Positions 41,881 to 48,250 of a stretch of 48,250 nt of DNA are shown piece after piece. Below the pieces are notes generated by a model. It had not been told where the DNA came from and ran no database searches. It saw only the letters and a program-made list of their open reading frames with translations. The translations under genes and the position numbers were made by a program. Numbering within the stretch: position 1 is the first letter of the stretch; each line of letters starts with the position of its first letter. The DNA is from JBBSIN01 sp038232055 (GTDB taxonomy: Bacteria > Actinomycetota > Actinomycetes > JADGOV01), in assembly GCA_038232055.1 (NCBI GenBank), contig JBBSIN010000009.1, positions 1 through 48,250 on the forward strand, read 5' to 3'.

Positions 41881-42903
41881 GTGCGCTTCGGAGTTGGACT
41901 GTGGTGCCTGCAAGGGACGGCCACCTCGCCCCGCCACCACATACAGGCATACCGGGAGCTGCGAGAGGACGCGCTGCTCGTCGAGGAGCTCGGATACGAG
42001 AGCGTCTGGCTCTCCGAGCACCATTTCTTCTACGACGGCTACTGTCCGGCGCTGCTGCCGACGGCGGCGACAGTTCTGGGCGCGACCACCAGGCTTCGCG
42101 TCGGCACCGGCATGCTGCTCCTTCCCCTGCAGCGGGCGGACCGGGTCGCCACCGCCGCCGTCGAGCTCGCCGAGCGGTCCGGTGGCCGGCTCGACCTCGG
42201 CACCGGTCTCGGCTACCGCGATACAGAGTTCGACGGCAAGGGCGTGCCACGCTCTGAGCGCGTCGCGCGCCATCGCGCCGGGTTGGACGCGGTCGCCACA
42301 ACTGCCGCCCGGAGCCCCCTCGAGGTCTGGGTCGGCTCGGCGACCCCGGCCGGGATCGCCCGGGCCGGCGCCCGCGGCCTCGGCGTCCTACTGTCCGGCG
42401 CGAACCCACTCAGCCTCGTCGAGGAGCTTGCCGTCGCCTCCCGGCAGGGCTGGGTCCAAGCCGGTCGCCCCGGCGGTCGGCGACCTGCTGTTGCGGCGCT
42501 GCGCAACGTGTGGGTGACCGACGACCCGGCGGAGCGACGTAGCGTCCTCGACTGGTTCCGGGCCAGCTACGTGCTGTACGCGGGGCTCGGTTGGTCGGTG
42601 GCCGCGACCGGCGACACCCCGGCGATGGACTTTCGCCGGCAGGCCGACGAGGCGATCCAGAGCGCGGTCGACACCGCGATCATCGGGTCACCCGACACGG
42701 TCATCCAGGGACTGCGCGACGTTGCCGCGGCCGGCGTGGACTACGTGATCTTTCGGGTCCTGCTCGAGGGAGTCGACCGGCGAGCGCTGCACGACGTGCT
42801 ACGTCGGCTAGCTGCCGACGTGATGCCGGCGCTGCGCGACGTCGTACCGCCGGACGAGCCGGCAATAGAGCGCGCGCCCGTGCCCGATCGAGGCACCGCA
42901 TGA
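41881..42903 (+). CDS. LLM-class flavin-dependent monooxygenase 3
   Basis: Luciferase-like enzyme of 340 residues with FGVGLWCLQGT, SVWLSEHHFFYDGYCPALLP and SGGRLDLGTGLGYRDTEFDG, the EHH class also seen in the enzyme at 17.2 kb. GTG 41881 is chosen because GGAGG is five bases upstream. Its stop overlaps the ATG of the next, shorter LLM gene. The pair could form a heterodimer. Operator 8 is 53 bases upstream. Confidence 0.88.
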   Translation: MRFGVGLWCLQGTATSPRHHIQAYRELREDALLVEELGYESVWLSEHHFFYDGYCPALLPTAATVLGATTRLRVGTGMLLLPLQRADRVATAAVELAERSGGRLDLGTGLGYRDTEFDGKGVPRSERVARHRAGLDAVATTAARSPLEVWVGSATPAGIARAGARGLGVLLSGANPLSLVEELAVASRQGWVQAGRPGGRRPAVAALRNVWVTDDPAERRSVLDWFRASYVLYAGLGWSVAATGDTPAMDFRRQADEAIQSAVDTAIIGSPDTVIQGLRDVAAAGVDYVIFRVLLEGVDRRALHDVLRRLAADVMPALRDVVPPDEPAIERAPVPDRGTA

Positions 42904-43673
42904 GAATCGGGCTGGTCCTGCCATCGGGCGACGAGGCAGCCGCGGCGCACCGGGCGGAGCGGCACGGTCTGTTCGGCGTACTCGTGGAGGGCACCTCGCC
43001 CGGCGCCGAAGCGGTCGTCGCGGGACTCGTGGCTCCGGTCACCGCCAGCGTCCGCATCCTGCTCCGCGTGCCGCTCGGCAGCGAGCACCCGGTCACTCTC
43101 GCCGAAGAGGTGTCGGTGCTCGACAACGCGAGCGGCGGACGTGTCGTCGTCGTGGCAGACACGGCAGACCTCGACGCCGAGGCGGCGGTAGAGGACCTCG
43201 AGCTCCTGCGCCGCGCGCTCAGCGCCCGGCCGGTGCGGCACGTCGGCGCCCGCTGGAGATTTCCCGCCGCCCTGCATCCGGACGTGCCGGAGCGGTTGAC
43301 TGTCACGCCGGAACCGGCTCAGGTCGCCGTACCGGTGTGGCTCACCGGCGAGGCGGGTGCATCGGTGGCAGCCCGTACGGGGCTGCCGCACGTCGCGCAG
43401 GATCCAGCCAGCTGCTCCAGTGCGGACTTCGTGCAGCCAGGGGTGACGACGCTGTCCGGGCACCTCGACGCCGACCGCGATTTCGTGCTGCGATGGGCCG
43501 CGGCCGGTGCGACTCACCTGCTCGTACGCCTCCCTGCGGGTCAGCGCATTGAGGACGTGCTCGGGTTGGTCTCGCGATACCTACAGCCGGAGGTTTCCAT
43601 GCCGTCCTTCCCGAGGATCATCGCCGAATCCAAGCCACCTGACCCCTGGCGCCACGGGATCGCCACAACCTGA
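42900..43673 (+). CDS. Shortened LLM-class protein, partner of the previous gene
   Basis: A 257-residue protein that begins like a luciferase-family member (MRIGLVLPSGDEAAAAHRAER) and keeps VRILLRVPLGSEHPVTLAEEVSVLDNASGGRVVVVAD, but lacks the EHH or SDH segment and about 80 residues of barrel. Translation is coupled through an ATGA overlap. It may be a non-catalytic subunit, as LuxB is to LuxA, or an enzyme on the way to loss. Confidence 0.75.
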   Translation: MRIGLVLPSGDEAAAAHRAERHGLFGVLVEGTSPGAEAVVAGLVAPVTASVRILLRVPLGSEHPVTLAEEVSVLDNASGGRVVVVADTADLDAEAAVEDLELLRRALSARPVRHVGARWRFPAALHPDVPERLTVTPEPAQVAVPVWLTGEAGASVAARTGLPHVAQDPASCSSADFVQPGVTTLSGHLDADRDFVLRWAAAGATHLLVRLPAGQRIEDVLGLVSRYLQPEVSMPSFPRIIAESKPPDPWRHGIATT

Positions 43674-43684
43674 ACGCTCCTGCA

Positions 43685-43764
43685 AATCTCCTTCGCGCGC
43701 GCCGTGGTGGCGTGTCGATCTCTGATCGGCCCTGTTGGCCACAACAGCCGGGGCGAAGGAGATT
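43685..43764. repeat. 80-bp palindromic element, copy B
   Basis: Same size as copy A at 11124-11203 and about 65% identical. Inverted ends are longer here: TGCAAATCTCCTTCGC at 43681-43696 pairs perfectly with 43753-43768. It lies between the convergent LLM and SDR genes, where a terminator is needed. Confidence 0.75.
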
Positions 43765-43815
43765 TGCAACCGGCCCTGGGTTCGGTTTGCACCCGGGCTC
43801 TGCTGCGCCGTCGGT

Positions 43816-44547
43816 CTAGAACGGGCTGCGGACGAGCGACCCGCCGTCGACGGACCAGCACGCGCCGGTGACGAAGGACGCGGCGTCCGAGCAGAGGAAC
43901 GCGCAGACCTCCGCGACCTCCGCCGGCGTGCCGACGCGCCCCATCGGTACCGCAGCTTCGATGCGTGTCGTGGCCCGGCCGGAGCCCAGCACGGCCGCCA
44001 TCATCGGCGTCCGGATCACCCCCGGCGCGACGGCGTTGACGCGGACGCCCTGCGGTGCGAGCTCCGCCGCGAAGGCCTCGGTCAGCCGGAGCACCCCCGC
44101 CTTGGCCGCCGCGTAGTGCGCGTGACCCGGTATCGGCGGCCGGTGGCTCTCGATCGACGCGACGGCGACCATCGCCCCTCGCCGAGCGGCCGCAAGGACC
44201 CGGCCGGCGGCCTGCAGGACGACGAAGGTCCCGGTGAGATTGGTGTCAATGACCCGGTCCCACTCGGCTCGGGAAATGTCGAGCGCGGCGGCGTACCCAA
44301 GGACGCCGGCTGCGTGTACGACGAGCTCCAGGTCCTTGCCGGCGACATCGACCGCTGCGGCCACGCTGTCCCCGTCACGGACGTCAGCGGCGACGGCGAC
44401 CGCGTCGGGAAGCTTCGCGGCGACGCTTCCCGCCGCTGCCGGGTCGATGTCGGTGCAGACGACGCGGCAACCGTCGTCGGCGAGGCGCCTGGCCACTGCA
44501 GCACCGAGGCCGGAGCCGGCTCCGGTGACGAGCGCCGTACGGGTCAC
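43816..44547 (-). CDS. Short-chain dehydrogenase/reductase
   Basis: Classical SDR of 243 residues: VTGAGSGLGAAVA, Asp after beta-2 (VCTDIDP, suggesting NAD), HAAGVLGYAA in place of NNAG, catalytic Ser in VASIESHRP, and Tyr/Lys in HYAAAKAGVLRL. The GTG at 44547 overlaps the TetR stop in GTGA, so it is the last gene of the minus-strand AtuA-thiolase unit. About 40% of positions by eye agree with the other two SDRs, which suggests expansion within the island. Confidence 0.9.
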   Translation of the reverse strand: MTRTALVTGAGSGLGAAVARRLADDGCRVVCTDIDPAAAGSVAAKLPDAVAVAADVRDGDSVAAAVDVAGKDLELVVHAAGVLGYAAALDISRAEWDRVIDTNLTGTFVVLQAAGRVLAAARRGAMVAVASIESHRPPIPGHAHYAAAKAGVLRLTEAFAAELAPQGVRVNAVAPGVIRTPMMAAVLGSGRATTRIEAAVPMGRVGTPAEVAEVCAFLCSDAASFVTGACWSVDGGSLVRSPF

Positions 44548-45149
44548 GCCACCTCGGCGTGCGCGACCGCACCCAGCGGTGCATACATCTGCGAGAGATA
44601 GTCGGCGATCTGGTCAAGGTCGAGCCGGTGCCCCGACCGGTACCAGCTGGCGACGTGCGCGCACATCGCCAGCCCGGCGAACACCGCCATCTGCTCATCC
44701 GGGATGTCGAGCTCGTTGGCATTGACCGCCTCGGAGATGGCGTCGGAGAGCAACGCCTCGTACCGGTCGCGCAGCGCGACGATCGACCGCCGCTTGGCCG
44801 GGGAGAGTGCCCGCAGCTCGGAGTTGCCGATGAGGGTTTCCCGCCGGTGCTTGCCGTGGAAGCGGATGCTGGCGTGCATGAAGGCACGCACCTTGTCGAG
44901 CGGTCCGCTCGCCTGGTCCATCTCCTCACGAGTGGCGTCGATGAGGTCGTTCATGATCTCTTGCATGATGCGGAAGAGAACGTCCTCCTTGGAGGAGATG
45001 TGGTTGTACAGGCTGCCGACCTGCAGCCCAACCTTGTCGGCGATCTGGCGGAGCGTCGTCGCCGCGTAGCCCTGCTTGTAGAACAGGTCGACTGCTGCTC
45101 GATGGATAGCGGAAGCTGTTTGGTTCTCGGGGCGGCCCTGTGCTCTCAT
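44544..45149 (-). CDS. TetR-family transcriptional repressor
   Basis: About 201 residues. An N-terminal helix-turn-helix domain (IHRAAVDLFYKQGYAATTLRQIADKVGLQVGSLYNHISSKEDVL, split here as motifs ATTLRQIADKVG and GSLYNHISSKEDVL) is followed by a ligand-binding domain with a KstR2-like look (ASIRFHGKHRRETLIGNSELR, ADYLSQMYAPLG). Such regulators often sense acyl-CoA esters. It is the only DNA-binding regulator in the window and so the first candidate for the eight operators, although none lies near its own unit. ATG 45149 directly follows a GTG at 45152. Confidence 0.9.
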   Translation of the reverse strand: MRAQGRPENQTASAIHRAAVDLFYKQGYAATTLRQIADKVGLQVGSLYNHISSKEDVLFRIMQEIMNDLIDATREEMDQASGPLDKVRAFMHASIRFHGKHRRETLIGNSELRALSPAKRRSIVALRDRYEALLSDAISEAVNANELDIPDEQMAVFAGLAMCAHVASWYRSGHRLDLDQIADYLSQMYAPLGAVAHAEVA

Positions 45150-45240
45150 CACTCTGCCGACTCACCTTCGCAGCACGGTCGTCCGTCGCCGGTTGGCTCG
45201 GGCGGGCGTCGCTCGGACGGGTCCGGAGCCGGAGGCCGCC

Positions 45241-45702
45241 TCACGACGGAGGATACGGCGCGGAGGGACCCTGCGGCACCTGAGAAGGCGGCGATGCGAC
45301 GACGCGTCGGAACTTGAAGCCGTACCGGCGGACGCCTTCGTCGTCGTAGAGTCGCCGCAGCTCGGCCTCGACCGAGGCACCGACCTCGGGATGACCCTCG
45401 ACGAGCTGTGCCGTAATGCGCGGGCCCTCCTCGAGCTCGACCAGCACGACGTCGTACCCGCCCTGCAGGCGAGCCAGCTCGGTGAACTCCGGCGGCGCGC
45501 CGGCGGCGGAGATCCGGGTCCAGGCCAGCACGACACCGCGGCCGGACAGCGTCACCGGTTCGAGCCCGCTCGAGGAGCACCGGTCGCACGCGCCGGGTGG
45601 CGGAAACAGCACCCGTCCGCAGCCTCCGCAGCGGACGCCCTCGAGTCGCAGCCGCTGGGGAAGCGACCTTCGGTACATCGGCACAGACACCTGGGCGCCC
45701 AC
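45241..45702 (-). CDS. DUF35 (zinc-ribbon/OB-fold) acyl-CoA-associated protein
   Basis: A 153-residue DUF35 protein. The zinc ribbon is CGGC...CDRC (residues about 24-42, GVRCGGCGRVLFPPPGACDR), followed by an OB-fold that ends with YDDEGVRRYGFKFRRV. DUF35 proteins hold thiolase-like enzymes together and bridge CoA-bound intermediates, as in archaeal thiolase/HMG-CoA-synthase complexes and actinobacterial steroid aldolases. GTG 45702 with GGAAGG upstream. It follows the HMG-CoA-synthase-like gene by four bases. Confidence 0.88.
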   Translation of the reverse strand: MGAQVSVPMYRRSLPQRLRLEGVRCGGCGRVLFPPPGACDRCSSSGLEPVTLSGRGVVLAWTRISAAGAPPEFTELARLQGGYDVVLVELEEGPRITAQLVEGHPEVGASVEAELRRLYDDEGVRRYGFKFRRVVASPPSQVPQGPSAPYPPS

Positions 45703-45706
45703 GGCT

Positions 45707-46690
45707 TCACCTTCCCGTTCTGAGCCGGAGATAGCCGACGGCGTCGACCTCGCGCGACGACGAAAGCGCGCGCTCGAGCACGCGCTGGCCGCTGGTCGGC
45801 CCGGCCAGGAGGCTGACGGCGTCGGCGGCCGAGCCCGCGCCGTAGCCGACAAGCAGGATCCGGTCGCCGGGCAGCGCCGCGTCCAGGGCCGCCGTGAGCG
45901 CGACGAACGGGCCGGCCGCGCCGAGCAGACCGGTCTGGGCGGCGGTGCTTACGGCTCGCCACTGGGCTGCCTCGAAGCCCAGCAGCTTCGCGAGCAGTCC
46001 GGTTCGGCGTACGTCGGCGCCACCGGCGGCCAGGAAGCGGTAGTCGCCGGGCTTCGCGCCGAGGTCATCGAGCAGGGCTCGCACGGCGAGCCCCGCAGCG
46101 CCGAGGTAGGCCTCGTCCGCGTAGCCGCTCACCTCGATGTCGCGTCGGTGGTTCGCACCGGTCGGGACGAAGTCCAGTCCCGGCCGCTCGAGCGCCGAGT
46201 GGGCGGCTGCCTCGATGTGCGCCGTGTCGCCGTCCGGCGCGAGCAGGAGCGCCACGGCACCCGCGCCGGCACCCGGCGCGGAGTCGGCCTCGGAGGCGAC
46301 GACGACCGTCGCCGCGTCGCGGGTTGCGGCGAGCCCGGCATGCAGCGACATGGCCTCGGTACCCGCCCGCGACGACGTCGTGTGCTCGGTGAGGAAGACG
46401 CCGGCGCGGCTGCCCAGCGCCTCCACCAGCAGTGCGGACTGCACCCGACGCCCGTACGGCAGCGTGGTGCTCGCGACGGCGAGGGCGCCGATCTCGCGCC
46501 CGGACCGGTGCAGTGCGAGCCGGTCGACCGCGCCCAGGGCGAGGGTGAGCGCGTCCTCGTCCGCCGCCGGCACACGCTGGGCCTCGACACCGGCTGGGAC
46601 GGTGGTCCCCGCTAGGCGCAGCTCGCTCGCCGCGACGCGTCCGGACGGGAAATAGCACGCGTAGCCGGCGATGTCGGCATGGACCGTCAT
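45707..46690 (-). CDS. HMG-CoA-synthase-like thiolase-fold protein, catalytic Cys replaced by Ser
   Basis: A 327-residue ketoacyl-synthase-III-fold protein beginning IAGYACYFPSGRV, like archaeal-type HMG-CoA synthases. The segment that normally reads FACKAGT with the nucleophilic Cys here reads TSSRAGT, with Ser107 at the Cys position. The His region after the second repeat reads FLAAGGADVRR without a clear catalytic His. GTGANHRRDIEVSGY and AAQTGLLGAAGPFVAL are kept. It is therefore probably not a normal synthase but a partner or scaffold. ATG at 46690 overlaps the thiolase stop; the DUF35 gene follows. Confidence 0.82.
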   Translation of the reverse strand: MTVHADIAGYACYFPSGRVAASELRLAGTTVPAGVEAQRVPAADEDALTLALGAVDRLALHRSGREIGALAVASTTLPYGRRVQSALLVEALGSRAGVFLTEHTTSSRAGTEAMSLHAGLAATRDAATVVVASEADSAPGAGAGAVALLLAPDGDTAHIEAAAHSALERPGLDFVPTGANHRRDIEVSGYADEAYLGAAGLAVRALLDDLGAKPGDYRFLAAGGADVRRTGLLAKLLGFEAAQWRAVSTAAQTGLLGAAGPFVALTAALDAALPGDRILLVGYGAGSAADAVSLLAGPTSGQRVLERALSSSREVDAVGYLRLRTGR

Positions 46691-47862
46691 GACGCGTCGC
46701 TCGTCAGGATCGTGACGACGGCCGACGCCCCACTCCCACCCATGTTGTACGCCAGCCCGGTACGGGCGCCGGCCACCGCGCGCTCGGGCTCGACGTCGCC
46801 GCGAAGCTGACGCACCACCTCGACGACCTGGCCGATGCCCGTCGCACCGATCGGGTGCCCCTTGGCCTTCAGACCCCCCGAAACGTTGACCGGTAGCCGA
46901 CCGCCGAGGTCGAACTCGCCGGCCGCAAGCGCAGTACCGGCCTTGGGGATCGGGCACAACCCCAGCTCGTCGTACGCAATGAGCTCGGCAACCGTGAAGC
47001 AGTCGTGAACCTCGGCCAGGTCGACCTGGTCAGGCGTGACACCGGCCATGCGATAAGCGCGCGCCGCTGCGTCACCGGCTGCGGTCAGCCGAGTGATGTC
47101 CGGGCGCGAGTGCAGGGCAAGCTTGTCGCTCGCCGCTCCGATGCCGGAGATGCGGACCGGGTTCGCGGACAGGGTGGCCGCCGTCGCGAGATCCGCGACG
47201 AGCACGGCCGCGGCTCCATCGCTGGTCGGACAGCAGTCGAACGCCCCGAGCGGCTGGGCAACCATCGGCGCCGCCAACACCTGTTCCAGGGTCAGGAGCC
47301 GTCGCAGGTGCGCCTTGGGGTTCAGCGCCCCATGCCGGTGGTTCTTGACGGCGACCCGGGCGAGGTCCTCGCGGGTGATGACACCGTCGGTGATGAGCCG
47401 GTTGGCCATCAGCGCGAAGACGCCGGCGAAGGTGAGGCCGGCCAGCCGCTCGTATTCGGTGTCGCCCGAGATGCCGAGCCAGTAGCGGCCGCGCTCCGCG
47501 GAGACGTCGCGCATCTTCTCCACTCCAGCGGCCAGGACGCAGCTGTACTGGCCCGAGGCGACCGCCGAGACGGCGGCGTGCAAGGCGTAACCGCCCGATG
47601 CGCAGGCGCTCTCCACGTGCAACGCCGGCACCGTCGGCAGGCCCGCATGGTCGAGCATCGCGGGGGCGAAGTTGCCCAGCTGCATACCCTGGCCGCAACT
47701 GAGACTGCCGACCCAGGCCGCCTCGATCCGACCCCGGTCGAAGTCGGCCAGCGTCGGGTCGGCGTACACGTCCCGCATGGCGGCGGTGAACAGTTCCTTC
47801 ACGCCGGACGTCGTGTGTTCCCCGAACGACGTCTGGCCCACCGCCATGACCGCGACGTCCAT
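46687..47862 (-). CDS. SCP-x-type thiolase (acetyl-CoA acetyltransferase-like)
   Basis: Thiolase of 391 residues in the SCP-x/archaeal class. The nucleophile Cys is in VESACASGGYAL, the HDCF motif replaces NEAF (AEVHDCFTVAEL), the catalytic His is in GGLKAKGHPIGATG, and the C-terminal Gly motif is YNMGGSGASAV in place of a second Cys. Such enzymes usually work with a DUF35 protein. ATG at 47862 with GAGGAGGAG upstream, nine bases after the AtuA-like stop. It probably cleaves a 3-oxoacyl-CoA late in the pathway. Confidence 0.9.
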   Translation of the reverse strand: MDVAVMAVGQTSFGEHTTSGVKELFTAAMRDVYADPTLADFDRGRIEAAWVGSLSCGQGMQLGNFAPAMLDHAGLPTVPALHVESACASGGYALHAAVSAVASGQYSCVLAAGVEKMRDVSAERGRYWLGISGDTEYERLAGLTFAGVFALMANRLITDGVITREDLARVAVKNHRHGALNPKAHLRRLLTLEQVLAAPMVAQPLGAFDCCPTSDGAAAVLVADLATAATLSANPVRISGIGAASDKLALHSRPDITRLTAAGDAAARAYRMAGVTPDQVDLAEVHDCFTVAELIAYDELGLCPIPKAGTALAAGEFDLGGRLPVNVSGGLKAKGHPIGATGIGQVVEVVRQLRGDVEPERAVAGARTGLAYNMGGSGASAVVTILTSDAS

Positions 47863-47870
47863 GCCCGGCG

Positions 47871-48182
47871 TTACTCCTCCTCGTCGACGGTCATCCGCAG
47901 CAGCGCGGTGGACATCGCCTTGCCGGTCTGGTCGAAGCGCACGGTCCGGGTGGCCCCGCCGCCCAGCGCGCGCCGGCACACCACGTTGTACGCGTGGACG
48001 TTGGGCATCGGATAGACCGTCACCTCACCCTGCACCCAGCCCCGGAAATGCGCCTTGACGCGCTCCGGAGTCAGCAGCCGGCCGATCCGCTCGTACGACC
48101 CCGGATCCTTGGCGATGATACCGATGTTGGAGATGTCGCCCTTGTCACCGGATCGGGCGTAGGCCAGGTCGACCAGCAGCAC
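47871..48182 (-). CDS. AtuA C-terminal-domain-like protein
   Basis: About 103 residues with the ferredoxin-fold C-terminal domain of acyclic terpene utilisation protein AtuA: DLAYARSGDKGDISNIGIIA, ERVKAHFRGWVQGEVTVYPM, VVCRRALGGGATRTVRFDQTG and LLRMTVDEEE. The large N-terminal AtuA domain is normally a separate or fused protein, and it may lie just outside the window. GTG 48182 is chosen because GAGAGGA lies nine bases upstream; the longer frame to 48221 would run into the tandem repeat. Confidence 0.85.
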   Translation of the reverse strand: MLLVDLAYARSGDKGDISNIGIIAKDPGSYERIGRLLTPERVKAHFRGWVQGEVTVYPMPNVHAYNVVCRRALGGGATRTVRFDQTGKAMSTALLRMTVDEEE

Positions 48183-48203
48183 AGCGCGTCGTCCTCTCGG
48201 GCT

Positions 48204-48250
48204 CTCGGTCGTATCAAACACTCGGTCGTATCAAACACTCGGTCGTATCA
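48204..48250. repeat. 17-bp tandem repeat upstream of the AtuA-like gene
   Basis: CTCGGTCGTATCAAACA occurs at 48204-48220 and 48221-48237 and again, cut by the window edge, from 48238. It lies upstream of the AtuA-like start. Its length outside the window is unknown, so it may be a longer array or a cluster of binding sites. Confidence 0.85.

Overview
The window is very GC-rich DNA with dense genes, many GTG starts and many stop/start overlaps. Together with a mycolic-type DivIVA-like coiled-coil gene, several luciferase-like flavin enzymes and an isobutyryl-CoA-mutase/MeaB/epimerase cluster, this points to a chromosome segment of a high-GC actinomycete. I cannot name the genus. No tRNA, rRNA, CRISPR array, phage gene or insertion sequence was seen.

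Bases 1-10400 look like conserved core: the end of glgB, a frameshifted Uma2 nuclease gene, a thioredoxin-TPR protein, an acyl-CoA mutase large subunit with isobutyryl-CoA-mutase residues, its MeaB GTPase, a thiolase, methylmalonyl-CoA epimerase, a coiled-coil protein and an AI-2E-type membrane protein. From memory, the order resembles the Streptomyces glgB-icmA-mce-scy neighbourhood.

Bases 10400-48250 look like an accessory catabolic island. It holds two polar amino-acid-type ABC importers (11.3-15.0 kb and 38.1-40.6 kb), a five-gene peptide-type ABC importer (27.4-33.0 kb), a LIV-type binding protein without a signal peptide, three EamA transporters, four luciferase-like (LLM) proteins, three short-chain dehydrogenases, an aminotransferase, an M24 metallohydrolase, a DUF885 protein, an EthD-domain protein and a complete 2-oxo acid dehydrogenase complex (E1a, E1b, E2, E3) in one operon with RidA and two LLM enzymes. 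The right end carries an AtuA-like protein, an SCP-x thiolase, an HMG-CoA-synthase-like protein lacking its catalytic cysteine, a DUF35 protein, a TetR repressor and an SDR.

Eight copies of a 16-bp palindrome, ACGAAC-N4-GTWCGT, lie in front of the transcription units between 12.3 and 41.8 kb. They tie most of the island into one predicted regulon. A reasonable reading is import of an amino-acid-like or peptide-like nitrogen compound, flavin-dependent oxidation, transamination or imine hydrolysis to a 2-oxo acid, and oxidative decarboxylation to an acyl-CoA. The substrate is unknown.

Two further points stand out. A glutaredoxin-like gene at 33060-33329 has an in-frame TGA exactly where the first Cys of its CxxC motif belongs, so it is a candidate selenoprotein. 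Two 80-bp elements with matching inverted ends (11124-11203 and 43685-43764) are related copies of a dispersed palindromic repeat.
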